Of a DNA stretch of 21,712 nt, positions 1 to 9,779 are shown in pieces. This DNA comes from Didymodactylos carnosus (lineage: Eukaryota > Rotifera > Eurotatoria > Philodinida > Philodinidae), in contig CAJNOQ010003029.1 of NCBI GenBank assembly GCA_905250885.1, positions 1 through 21,712 of the forward strand, written 5' to 3'. The translations under genes were made by a program, and so were the position numbers. The notes under the pieces are model-generated. The model was not told where the DNA came from, ran no database searches, and saw only the letters and a program-made list of their open reading frames with translations. The stretch's first letter is position 1. Every line of letters begins with the position of its first letter.

Positions 1-120
1 AACGCGTTTAAACGCGCCTGGGAAAAACGCGTTTAAACGCTAGCAAATGGTGCATTTTCGGAGCGATTAAACGCAGCATAAAACGCGTTTTCAGACGCGT
101 CTACGATCGAAAAATATTTA
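1..120. repeat. Palindromic GCGTTTAAACGC motif cluster
   Basis: The perfect 12-bp palindrome GCGTTTAAACGC occurs at 4-15 and again at 29-40, followed by looser relatives (ttaaacgc, aaacgcgttt, agacgcgtc) up to about 103. Related words (acgcgtttaaa, gacgcgtct, ggcgtttaaac) recur at about 10480-10550, just upstream of the MULE-like transposase on the minus strand. This could be the edge of a repeat that continues outside the window. No coding sense was found in it. Confidence 0.5.
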
Positions 121-173
121 CATGGGTCTATTAGTCTGAGAAAATATTTGACAGTGAACGATTTTGAGGTGAC

Positions 174-875
174 TTAAACGACGGAGATCGACCATAAGTC
201 ATCATTGTTTATTCTATGACTTTGAACACGTTCGTTTAACATATCTGTGCTATCAAATGATTTTGATCTTTTTACTGTTTTTGTTGTTGCTGATGATGAT
301 AATTCTGGTGAAGGAAAACTTCCGTGTCTAGCTGCACTAACCGATCTTATTAATCGAACGCGCTCTTCGCGTAGTTTCGATTTTGATTGAAATGACAATA
401 CACTATGTCTAGTTGAATTAAAACGTTTATAAACTCTTTCATATTCGTTGGTTTCGGCATCTTCTAAACCTTTCAACACTCGATGTTCAGTAACCAAATA
501 ATCGGCTTGAGATAAATGTAAACTTCGTAATTTATGACGATATTTCATTGCACATGAATGTGCCCGTTCGTCTACAAGCGCTTGCACATCATCTGGAGAC
601 ATAGTTGTACAGGCTTCATGTTGAGCATAATATGCACGAAATATACGCTTTAAACGGTCAACATTGGCTAATTCTTCTAAAACAACAGAGAAAAAAGATC
701 AGTGCACATATCAGTTATGTTTAAACATACTAACCGTAGAGTTTATTCTTATTAGGCACATCCCATAGTGTTCGTAAAAATGATGCTGGTAATTCCTTTT
801 TTTCTCGTTGCGTTTCTTTGAGCTGATGAGCAAACAATCCTACGATACCTAGAGTAGGCAAATCAGCTAGAATGA
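174..875 (-). CDS. Unrecognised host gene, 3' part (two exons)
   Basis: Two minus-strand exons are visible, 735-875 and 174-676, separated by a 58-bp intron at 677-734 (donor GTTAGT, acceptor TTTTAG). The frame runs across the splice as ...NKNKLY-EELANVDRL... and stops with TAA at 174-176. The upstream limit at 875 follows an AG (caatacag) and the frame closes with TGA a short way above, so more 5' exons are expected but I could not place them. The product is hydrophilic. Its first part is helix-rich and charged (LANVDRLKRIFRAYYAQHEA), and its C-terminal 60 residues are rich in Ser, Arg and Lys (KTVKRSKSFDSTD), resembling a phosphorylated tail. I do not recognise the family. The in-frame ATG at 600-602 is probably internal because the exon reads open through it from the splice site. 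Confidence 0.6.
677..734 (-). other. Spliceosomal intron, 58 bp
   Basis: Begins GTTAGTATG and ends TTGTTTTAG on the minus strand, joining two open frames in phase. The length equals that of the intron in the MULE gene at 9722-9779. Confidence 0.7.
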
Positions 876-963
876 CTGTATTGACAGACGACGTTGAAAA
901 GATCGAAGATCATTTATATATAAGTTGTGCATCTTCCAGTTAGAGTAAAAAGTTACAGTGACC

Positions 964-1686
964 AAAGAGTGCCCTCTTAGAGAAAATCTTTATTTTTGAG
1001 TTAAACATGTTACATTCTATATTGAAGTGTCATTTAAAAAATAATGCTGTTCTCACCTCTCCATGGGAGGCGGTTGAGGAGATACGAGCTTTTTAAAATT
1101 GATTACGTTAGACTGAAAAAACTCTATTTTCTCGCTTTCAAAAACTTTTCTTTCATTCAGTGCTTAAAATTCTTTTCAAATAACCAGTCTTCTATAAAAA
1201 AAATTTCTCTACAAAATGATAGATCTTCCATCTCTTCTGCAGGTTTTCTGATCGAGTTACACTCATTTTTTACTGGGAGCCCTGAAAAAGTGATATTTGT
1301 AACACAAAGCCCTTGGTTCATAACTCGATTTGGCCTAAATTGAGTACTTTACGACTCTCCTAAAATTTTATCTAATGAAGTTCGAAACTTTACTATAGAT
1401 ATTTCAGACTTCAAATTTTTTTCCACGTTTTGCTTTTTCTCCTCCAGTAATGTGGTTTTATAATCAAGAGTTTCAGGTGATCACGAAGCATTTTTTATTT
1501 GTTTGATATTGAAAATAAAAATATAGTTTTTCAGCCTAAAATAACAAAGTTTAAAATATTCGTATCTCCCCAACCTCCGCCCGTGGAGGAGTAGGAGCAG
1601 CATTATTTTGTAAACGGCATTTCATCCTAGAATGCAATATGTTTAACTCAAAAATGAAAATTTTTCTAAAAAGAGTGAGCTTTGAG
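964..1686. repeat. Fold-back (long inverted repeat) element A
   Basis: The sequence at about 964-1150 matches the reverse complement of about 1495-1686. Shared blocks include TTTTTGAGTTAAACAT, AAAATAATGCTG and GGAGATACGA, with perhaps 75-80% identity by eye. The roughly 345-bp spacer is not coding-like, although a 99-residue ORF crosses the left arm by chance. No clear target-site duplication is visible. It is probably a non-autonomous fold-back or MITE copy of some age. Confidence 0.65.
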
Positions 1687-1855
1687 TATGAAACAGAAAA
1701 TAAGCTGAAATAGCTTGATTTGTTGATAACACACAGAAATCTTATTCTGTAGATAAATCATTGTGTTAGAGAGAACATCTCTCAATTCATTCAGAAAGAA
1801 AATTTTCGTTTCAATGAAAAAGCTCTAGAAAATCTTATCGTTCTTACGCTACGCT

Positions 1856-2225
1856 TCTAGAAAATCAAACCCTTTATTTTCAGGTCCTCTAATTCCAACT
1901 GCAAGCTTTTTTGAAGTAGAGCAGTTGAATAGAACAGAAAATCCTGTAAAAAAACTGAGACGTCTCCCGGCTCTCGACGGCATCTTTTCATCACGCTACA
2001 TAAAAGCTATGAGAGGCCTTGCAAGCATTTTTTCTGTTTGTTTTCCTGTTCATTTTGCTGGTTTCGACAACATGAAGCCTTTCGTTGATTTCATGTTGAA
2101 AATACTGCAGAGATGTTAGAGACGCTTCACTTTTTACAGAATTGTCTGCTCTATCCGATTGCACTATTCTCAAAAAGCATCCAGTTGGAACTAGAGGACC
2201 TGTGGAGAAAGGGTTTGACTTTCTA
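1856..2225. repeat. Inverted duplication of coding-like sequence (fold-back B)
   Basis: Left arm about 1856-1968 and right arm about 2115-2225 are inverted copies sharing TCTAGAAARTCAAACCCTTT and CAGGTCCTCTARTTCCAACTG. Read outward-in, each arm is an open frame of the same kind: SRKSNPLFSGPLIPTASFF on plus, SRKSNPFSTGPLVPTGCFL on minus. The protein similarity extends further than chance frames would suggest (GPL, PT, NPVK against NSVK). It may be a fragment of a duplicated exon that now forms a hairpin with a roughly 145-bp centre. I do not recognise the peptide. Confidence 0.5.
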
Positions 2226-2902
2226 GAAACTCTAATTGCGCTTGAGATATAATTTTTTCGATATGTCTCACAAAAAGAAGATGCTTTCAAATCCCCATAC
2301 ATCAAATCGGAACTTAATTGATGCAGTTGTCTTCGTTTCAGCCTAGACTAACTTTCTCATGCCACACGTCTGAATGAGCCAACTGTTGAATGAAAATTAG
2401 TTATAATTTAGCAGCATCAAAAAAGACCACCGTAAAAGGTTTCTGTTCTTTCGTGTGGGGAGAAACTAATGTCTTATTGGCACAAATACGTGAAACTGTC
2501 ATAATGTACTCTGCTATGGTTAGCTGACTCATTGATATGACTTTTTCTTGGTGCTATAGATTTTTCACAAAAAACTAATTTTTCACATACTTTGCTCTCT
2601 TCCTCAAACGCAACGACATGTTCGAAATCTGGTCCTCGAGATGCATCGAATGACATGTCTGTCAAGGATGTATCGAATAGAAAATGGCAGCCAAAAGATT
2701 TCACCGTTGGTCATCTACAGCCAATTTTTCAAAAAAAAGTCCTCAACTTTCCCGTGTGATGTCTCTAATAATGAGAAGCATTAATAAACGATTTAAAATG
2801 GTTCAAACGCCGAAAACCGTCGATATCGGCCCAACTAGCCATAAATGTGCACTGTCCCCTTTTACCCTAATAGCACATTTTTTAATATTTTCATAGACAA
2901 AC

Positions 2903-3062
2903 CTAATCCATAACAGCCAATATAAACAATCATAAACATAGCCGCTCCAGCACTATCATTGTTAAAATCTATAATTAATGTTGAGCTAACATCTCGTGTA
3001 AAATTAGATCGATTATCAAAACATGGAAGACAATTTGGAGTTTGAGAAGTTGAATTAGACAT
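2903..3062 (-). CDS. Putative first exon of a small single-pass membrane protein
   Basis: The ATG at 3060-3062 opens a frame of about 53 residues ending in a possible donor (TTAG|GTTTGT, intron from 2902 downward). The N-terminal 37 residues are polar and hold four N-glycosylation sequons (N3-S-T, N17-R-S, N20-F-T, N35-D-S) plus the pair C11/C14. A hydrophobic stretch AAMFMIVYIGCYGLGLS follows from residue 40. There is no signal peptide, so the layout suggests an N-outside, type III topology as in KCNE-like subunits; that comparison is about architecture only. Without splicing the frame continues 13 residues to a stop. I found no following exon between 2902 and 2270, so the gene may be partial or broken. 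Confidence 0.35.
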
Positions 3063-4070
3063 CGAGTTTCAAAGCCAGGAAGAAAGAAAGAATAAAAGGA
3101 TGAACGATTCTGAATGTTATATTATTAGTTTAACGTCAGCTTGTTATTGAAAAGAGAAGAGGAAACAGCATGATGACTTCTTTACTTCGTTTTCATATAC
3201 AGTTTCTTTTTTTTCATTTCAAATACAATCGTTTAACATGGGTAGTTACCTTCTCATAATAATTCGTATTCCCATATAGTTAGAAACGATTGCAAATAAT
3301 TGTTCTTTGAATGTGTTTGAAACCTCATGAAGTCTGTTTTACCAGTGAAGAGTCCGAAATACGAGAGTGTACAAATATTTATAACTTTTAACTTTTTTTG
3401 GTCAATTTTTCAGCGGAAAACCATTTATAAATCAAATATTTATAAATAACGTTGATAAATCGATGAATATTTGGAACATTGTCCAAACCATTTCGGACTT
3501 TCTTGTTTTCACTCTATTGTTGCTGAGAGATATCGTAGTTGTTCTGTAGAGAATCTGGTTCTTCCCTTTGTATTTTATCAAGACAAGTCGAACTCACTTC
3601 AAAAATGAAAAATAAAACAAATAGAATGACAAGAACAGATTATTTTTCATGTCAAGAACAGATTATTTTTCATGTCAAGAACTCCACTATTTAGTAGTAT
3701 TTAAATCTGAAAAATATTGAAGAAAACACTAGCCGTAGTCATGTCCTGAATAGCTTTTGAACAAAAATATATCCAGACCTATGATTCGGTAGATGAGATA
3801 GTGAGCTATTTTTTTCGAAACAAAACAAATTTCAAAGATAAGGCTTCTAAAAGGTCTCTGTAAATTGGGTTTGTGGTTCGAGAACTTCTCATAGATATAC
3901 CCTGATTCTTTTTTCATTGGTCGATAGTCCGAAGTGTTCATCTTCTTCGAACCAGAAGTCAACCAGGTGGTACTTGTAATAACTGTGTGATTATAAAAAG
4001 TAATCAACTTTTCATATTCTCAAGATACTCCTCTATCTGTTGAGTAAAAGAAAATGGTTTAAGACATAAA
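3063..4070. other. No gene recognised
   Basis: AT-rich sequence without a convincing ORF or RNA gene. The only structure noted is the short tandem duplication at 3631-3682. Confidence 0.6.
3631..3682 (+). repeat. Tandem duplication, 23-bp unit
   Basis: Two exact copies of a 23-bp unit (3631-3653 and 3654-3676, starting AAGAACAGATTATTTTTCAT) are followed by the first six bases of a third. Confidence 0.9.
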
Positions 4071-4077
4071 TTTGTGC

Positions 4078-4858
4078 TTAAGGGTTTCTCGACATGCTCT
4101 CGCTTTTCTCTAGTGGAAGATTTTTTCCAAAGTGCTCGGAAGTAGGGTTCTAGAAAACAAGGTTTTTTGACGTACAAGTTCCGAGTAAAATTAGTTTAAA
4201 AATAACTTAACGTTAGAAATTAATTTTGAAGATGATATCCGTATTCAACATTGAAAGACGAACACTTTAAAAAAAAGCAGTCTCCAACGCAAAATCTGAT
4301 TATTCAAATAGGATTTCGCTGTTATAGCATAACGATTTTACCGCATGTATACTTATACTATGAGGCAGTAAGCATCTGCATTCACACCTTCATTAGCAGA
4401 AAGAGAACACAGGTAAACAACGCAAATCTGTCATGGTATTTAATAATAAGTAATAATTCACTAAATACCATGACAGGTTTGCGCGAATCAGAAAGATCAG
4501 ATACTGGAACTTTCATACACGTCCACGTCTATTTAGGTTTAAATTCTCTTTCGAATGCCGTTTGAACGAATTCTCAATCACCTTGCTGAGCTGTGATATT
4601 TAAAATTTATAAAAAGTTGAAAATTAATTTAAAAAATCAGATTTTGCATTAGAGACTGATTTTTTTTAAAGTGTTCGTCTTTCAATGTTGAATACGAATA
4701 TCACCTTCAAAATTAATTTCTAACGTTAAGTTATTTTTAAACTAATTTTACTCGGAATTTGTACGTCATAAAACCTTGTTTTCTAGGTCCCTACTTCCGA
4801 GCACTTTGGAAAAGACCTTCCACTAGGCAAAAGTGAGAGCATATCGAGAAACCCTTAA
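4078..4858. mobile_element. TTAA-bounded fold-back element C
   Basis: A 773-bp unit lies between TTAA at 4078-4081 and TTAA at 4855-4858. Its arms (about 4082-4310 and 4630-4854) are inverted copies at roughly 90% identity by eye, beginning GGGTTTCTCGAYATGCTCTC and sharing AAAATTAGTTTAAAAATAAC and TTCAACATTGAAAGACGAAC. TTAA is the target of piggyBac-type transposons, but the arm starts GGG, not the usual CCC. The match also continues outside the TTAA (TTTGTG then one mismatch), so TTAA may belong to the repeat and not be a target duplication. The 320-bp centre has no convincing gene; a 104-residue plus ORF crosses it. A second hairpin is nested at 4422-4482. Confidence 0.75.
4422..4482. repeat. 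Hairpin nested in fold-back C
   Basis: The arms 4422-4442 and 4462-4482 are inverted copies with one mismatch in 21 (GCAAAYCTGTCATGGTATTT), separated by a 19-bp loop. It sits near the middle of the larger fold-back and may be a second, tiny MITE or the remnant of one. Confidence 0.8.
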
Positions 4859-5212
4859 TCACAAAAAACGCGAAAAATCGGACTGATAGAGTTGAAGTTA
4901 GCCTAGACCGACTTTCGCGCGTATCACGCCTATGACAGATAATTCATTTTTCACATAGATAAATCAGTTTTGTCTGGACATAATAATCGATATATAATCC
5001 GGGATTGTGATAGTGAAGAGGAGTGCGTAAAGCGAAGAAACAGTTTAAGATATTTATACCAATATGAATAGACCCGGTCTAGAAATCTAAAGAATCTGGA
5101 AGAAGACTGTACGACGAAGAGTGATAGATAGTAATCCAAACTGTTTGAGTAGAAAGGAAACTGTGCGAAAGGCTGTTGATATATTAATACGCTGTTTACC
5201 TAAAATGGACCA

Positions 5213-5649
5213 TTAGTTAAGCTGGTCGTGATATTGTAACCCAAATAGGTAAAGGTTACATTGGATTGGATTCAGGTTATAACTTAGTACGATCAATGGA
5301 ACTGTAATCTGCGAGTGCACAACTAGAACAACCGTCGTCTTAGTATTAAGTTCGATCAACCACTGATCGCAATAAACTTTCCGACTATCTAATATCCAAA
5401 TCTTTGCTCATATTCTTGCAAATAGTTCATCGATTCTTGAAACGACACACCAAGAGAGGTACATAGAAAAGCGACCAAATCGTCGGCATAGAAATGATTA
5501 TCCGCATTCAATAAAAAAGGAACTATGTCAGCAATAAAAGCGGCAAATAAGATGGCGGAGAGAATTGAGTCTTCCGGTGAATCACATTTTAATGGAAATG
5601 GTATTGATGTCGAGCTATCAAAGGGAACACAAGCCGACGTATTAGACAA
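5213..5649 (-). pseudogene. Non-LTR retrotransposon reverse transcriptase fragment
   Basis: The minus-strand frame at 5389-5649 reads ...CDSPEDSILSAILFAAFIADI... then FYADDL, which fits the PQGSxLSPxLFxxYIxDI block and the catalytic (F/Y)ADD box of LINE reverse transcriptases. The first motif is decayed (SPEDSILSA for PQGSVLSP). After a stop at 5389 the homology goes on in another frame to about 5213, reading WLIELNTKTTVVL and later YLFGLQYHDQLN, which match the W-x-L-x-N-x-x-KT block and the YLGL block that follow YADD. It is therefore a frameshifted, truncated copy covering only palm and thumb motifs. Sequence down to about 4950 may be more of the same element but I could not confirm it. 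I assign no clade. Confidence 0.75.
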
Positions 5650-5701
5650 CTAACTGTGAATCCATAGCCACAACCTAGTTGGAAATGAGTAACGAGCTAA
5701 C

Positions 5702-5846
5702 TGAACCCTTTCCCACGGATAAAAATTAGGTACACAATCTTAGAAATCAGGAGATTTATTTTAACAAATGGGCAAAAATGCGTAGCGTCTTACAAAAAAA
5801 TTCATTTCAGATACGTTTTACTACGTGATCCGTGGGAAAGGGTTAA
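5702..5846. mobile_element. piggyBac-type MITE (137 bp)
   Basis: Perfect 15-bp inverted ends CCCTTTCCCACGGAT (5706-5720) and its complement (5828-5842) bound a 137-bp non-coding unit. On the right it is flanked by TTAA (5843-5846), on the left by TGAA (5702-5705), one base off. TTAA plus ends beginning CCC are the hallmarks of the piggyBac superfamily. It encodes no protein and would depend on a transposase in trans; a piggyBac C-terminal remnant lies at 16046-16197. Confidence 0.85.
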
Positions 5847-5995
5847 TCAGTAATGCATGGGCCTAATTCGATCGACAATAGAAACAAAATCTATAAATAG
5901 AACTCCGTTGAACTGACCATTCCGCCATAAAATGTTCATGTCCATTATTTCATGTGACTGTTCTCGTTTATAAACAAAAGACAGAGAAAAGATAA

Positions 5996-6178
5996 TAGTT
6001 TAGTGATGTGTCACTCGAAGTTTAGCAACACTTCTCCCTTCATCTAAACATAACGTCTGAAGACGTTGTTTTTGTGATAGACACTAAACACCTGACAGCG
6101 GAATAAAGGCATTTTTGACACGCAACATTTTTATGCAAGGAGAAGTGTTGCTAAACTTCGAGTGGCACATCACTAAAC
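5996..6178. mobile_element. MITE with 40-bp terminal inverted repeats
   Basis: Ends 5998-6037 and 6139-6178 are inverted copies with one mismatch in 40 (GTTTAGTGATGTG, then CACTCGAAGTTTAGCAACAC after one variable base). The centre is 101 bp and non-coding. The left end is preceded by TA (5996-5997). If the true end is GTGATGTG, the element is flanked by TA on both sides, which would fit a Tc1/mariner-type MITE. The superfamily is uncertain. The high arm identity suggests a fairly recent copy. Confidence 0.8.
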
Positions 6179-7188
6179 GCAGTTTTTGACGCTGAGCACG
6201 AATATGACGTTAATTTTTGATGAAAAATGTTTCTTATAGATGAAAAGCCGGTTCTGATGTTCAAAAACACGTTTTTCCCTCTGAACTTAAAAGTGTAAAT
6301 TTCACTTTTCATATCCATATACAGTAACTACTTGACTACATGATGACGCAAAGATACCCAAAAAATGTTTACCCTCCCGTACAGAAATAATATATCAAAA
6401 ATAGCCTCATGATCCAAAATATTAAAATATCAGTCAAATTCTCCCACTTAACTTCCACACTATATTTATCTTACTCAGTTTTCTGGTTTATGCAGAATTT
6501 TTTTTAGTTACTCATACCTGAGATGGAGAGTCACACTGAAGAGTATGACACTTTTGGCTTAAAGTCGCGTTTTCACCCTAAGAAAAAAGCTTTTCAAAAT
6601 TATTTTTTTACCAAAATGTTGCCCTCGCTCTCTTCTATTTATTGATGTAGTTTTCATATTTTGTCGGTGTTTATATAGCGTAAATATTTTTTTTATCAAA
6701 CGTACAAATAATTTTGACCAAAAGAACACAGTGTTAAATGTCAGGTTGATACATCAACATTTCTGTGACGGCATTTCCACGGGCCGACACCTCTGCGAAT
6801 TATGGAAAATAAAAGTTAAAAAAACTTTCAAGTTATCATTGTGTTTCAAATACTAGCAAAGCAGAATCTGCGGAACAACTTTCCTTCGGTTCGAATTATT
6901 TTAACTTTGTCTGTCCAAAAAGTCAGTGAACAGACTGCGACGAACAGTTCGCAATAAATTGGCCGCACACCGGATTGTCCTGTGACTAATTACCTAGCGC
7001 CGAAAAGATCGGATAGAATATCTAGACAATCGATCGACATCAAAACATTTCACAATTTCAAAATGTCTCAAACAGGGAAATAATTGAATAATAGACTTTG
7101 AATGGAACTAGAAATGTGGCAGGCACAAGATTTTTCGCACGTAAATCGAAACTATTTTCAGAGTGAATAATCAACAGATCTGATCACC
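6179..7188. other. No gene recognised
   Basis: AT-rich sequence with only short random ORFs on both strands. No RNA gene or repeat was seen. Confidence 0.55.
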
Positions 7189-8126
7189 ACAGGCCGATCA
7201 ATTCATTTTGAAATCATTTGCATGCAGTTTTTCTTTACAAATCGTTTCAGAAAAAGAGTTTCTTACTATACCAAACGATAGACAATTTAATTCTCTACAA
7301 GATTATATATTCATTTTTAAGACTCATCTTTGATGTTTGGCACAGTAAGTCTAACAGGAAAAGCTCCAAACTTCTCAAGTTTACCTTCAAGAAATCGATT
7401 TTTTGCGCAGAATCTCGCTAAAAATCATTTGTTCAATAAAACAAGGTATACCGAAAAATTCAACAAGATATTTTCTACAATATAATGCCTTTTTAATGAC
7501 AAACAATGAGTTTTTAGATGAACTCAGAGCGAAAAAGAGTCTTTAAGGAAGGTCATTTTTTCCTATTCATCTTACGAGCGTTAGCGACAATCAGTATTCC
7601 CTAGTTTTTCAGGTAAAAAAAGTAGCAGATTTATTTGTAAGTTACACAGTCTAATAGAGCGCGAAATTCTTCATTTTTTGGTCTATAAACTTATGATTTG
7701 AACTTTGAATTTTATACTGGAATGGTCAAAACTTCCTTTAAGTGCTAGAAACTTCGGTGGACTTGGAAGTTTATGTATTAAAGCCACTACCAATTGAAAT
7801 AAGTTTCCTTCAAGTAAACGCTTTTGTAAAGTATGGGATTCTTGACCATTTGACTATAATAAAATTATTTCAAATCTTTTTGTACTCATTATAAGCAATT
7901 AAAAAAAGGGTGCAGTTTGAACTTTAAAACTGCGTCGTGCAGTTAGAAAATTTAGAGCTTTTCCTGTTAGACTTAAACAAACATCAAAGATGAGTTTTAA
8001 TGATGAATATAATCTTGTAGAGAATTAAATTGTCTATCGTTTGGTATAGTAAGGAACTCTTTTTCTGAAACGATTTGTAAAGAAAAACTGCATGCAAATC
8101 GTATCAAAATAAATTGATCGGCCTGT
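7189..8126. mobile_element. Fold-back element G (938 bp)
   Basis: The left arm 7189-7370 starts ACAGGCCGATCAATT and is repeated inverted at 7952-8126 with roughly 88-90% identity. Shared blocks include TTTCTTTACAAATCGTTTCA and CTATACCAAACGATAGACAA. The centre (about 580 bp) has no gene; short ORFs at 7218-7421 and 8034-8339 are the two arms read through. No target duplication could be fixed. Confidence 0.75.
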
Positions 8127-8770
8127 AAACAGATGGATGTAGCGTATTGCTATACTACGCTGCCAATAAAATAAATCAGGTGTAAAACATATTCGATCAA
8201 TATAAAAGCTAGAATTTTGTATCGATCGATGATAATAAATCGGAGAGCCCCGCATGGGCTGGACTGAAACATTTTTGAGTTCATGGACCCGGAGTGGGCT
8301 GGTATGGACTTGAGTTAAGGAAAAATTGATAAAAAACATGTTGTTTTTGTATTGTCGAAGGCGATTGTGTATAGCGTGTAGTACACAGTATAGAATTACT
8401 GATACTTCTTATCTTCGTTTTTAAGGACTCGAACCGGATATATGAAATAGTTCGCCTGACGATAGTTAACATAAAAGAAACGATGATACTAAGAGGAAAA
8501 ATATTTAAAAGAGAACGGATATTTTTTATAGCTGAAGGGAGAACGGATGACCGAAAAGAGGACGGTTAACATTGTTTGGAGAACGGGTTTTTGAATTTGT
8601 ATGTATGATTCATATGTGATATAGTCGCCTATATAGTCTCCGTCATCAGTCATCATGAATTTCAAAATTATCGAATCAGTAAAATGTACATGTTATTCAA
8701 AAAAAGTCAAAAATCAAGAAGTAAATTTCGAAACAAAAACGAAATAACATGTTTCGATGTATGAGATAAC
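8127..8770. other. No gene recognised
   Basis: No convincing ORF, RNA gene or repeat. A loose echo GCATGGGCTGGACTGA / GAGTGGGCTGGTATGGACTTGA occurs at 8252-8315. Confidence 0.5.
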
Positions 8771-9009
8771 ATGATTTATTTCAACAATGCCAAGCGTGCC
8801 TTCTTGGTCGACCTCGTTTTTTAGCAAAGTTTTCTAATTTTGACGGATCTGTAACATGATAATGTCCAAAATGCATCATTATTCCCAATGCATGTTTACA
8901 AACATAAGCTGACAAGTTTTGTTTACAATTACACATTAACGGAATTGTAACGAGACGACCAAAAAATAACTAAATCGAAAAATCATGAAATGTAGACCAT
9001 GGCATTAAC

Positions 9010-9440
9010 GAATATTGTTGTATTGAATTGAATTGAAATTTTTTTATGAAATTACTATAACACATACATTGTGAGAGAAAACATAAGTGTAATACATTTT
9101 AAGAGACAGAGTAGATCTAAATATAAAAATTATTGAAAGCCTAGATGACCTCTTAACATACGTTTCCATACAGATAAAGAAGACTGACATGTTAAAAACC
9201 GAAGGAAGTTCATTCCGTTCCTTTGAGCCACGTGGAACGAAAGAGCCGGATGCAGATTTTAGCTTTAGACGAAGAATGAAAACGCTATTATTATGACCTA
9301 ATCGAGAACTTTGACGCGTAGTTAGCGGTGAGATCAAATCAAACGATGAGAGAGGACTTTTATTATAGAATATTTTATGAAAGTATAGAAGACGATAGTA
9401 GAGACGTCTACAGATAAAGCGCTACAGATTGCAGCCATGT
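9010..9440 (-). mobile_element. LINE 3'-end fragment nested in the MULE
   Basis: A 97-residue minus frame (9044-9337) reads ...NNSVFILRLKL... then SFVPRGSKERNELPSVF, the pattern typical of the extreme C-terminus of jockey/L2-like non-LTR elements (FxPR ... SFxPRxxxxWNxLP). Downstream on the same strand comes a short repeated tail (TTCAATTCAATTCAATA, 9017-9038), the kind of simple tail such elements end with. It interrupts the MULE between its catalytic part and its SWIM finger, so it inserted after the MULE did. The 5' limit near 9440 is approximate, as expected from 5' truncation. It may or may not be the family of the fragment at 5213-5649. Confidence 0.65.
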
Positions 9441-9721
9441 TGCAGCATTCATTTTACTTGGGTGAGACTATTTATATAACAAGGTAATAACCAATTTTAT
9501 CCAAATCACGTAGCCATTTCCAAGCAGTTGCTTCTGAAGATGCATCAATATTTGGAAATGTTCTAAATCCAACATCTTCAGATTTATGAGACCAGTCCTG
9601 CAGCATTGTAACAACAGTTGGCAAAAACGATGGTAACGGCAGTTTACTCCGAAGAGTATATGTTTGCTATTGCTATTTTGCCATTCAAGCTTTCCAGACC
9701 ATTGTTTGTACTTGGCATACC

Positions 9722-9779
9722 CTATCGTAGTATGAAGGTAGATGCGAATACAACAGAAAAATATCTCATGTTCACTCAC
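9722..9779 (-). other. Spliceosomal intron in the MULE gene, 58 bp
   Basis: GTGAGTGAAC...CTACGATAG. Removing it joins ...YEGAVM to GMPSTNNGLESL in frame, as expected for the MULE catalytic domain. Confidence 0.75.

Noticed and set aside
2474-2710. Minus ORF with a fairly charged, protein-like sequence
   Set aside because: No ATG at its start and no in-phase acceptor linking it to the membrane-protein exon at 2903-3062; no family recognised.
4251-4565. 104-codon plus ORF
   Set aside because: Runs through an arm and the nested hairpin of fold-back C; no protein features.
6880-6950. GGTTCGAAT, resembling a tRNA T-loop
   Set aside because: No matching acceptor, D or anticodon arms around it.
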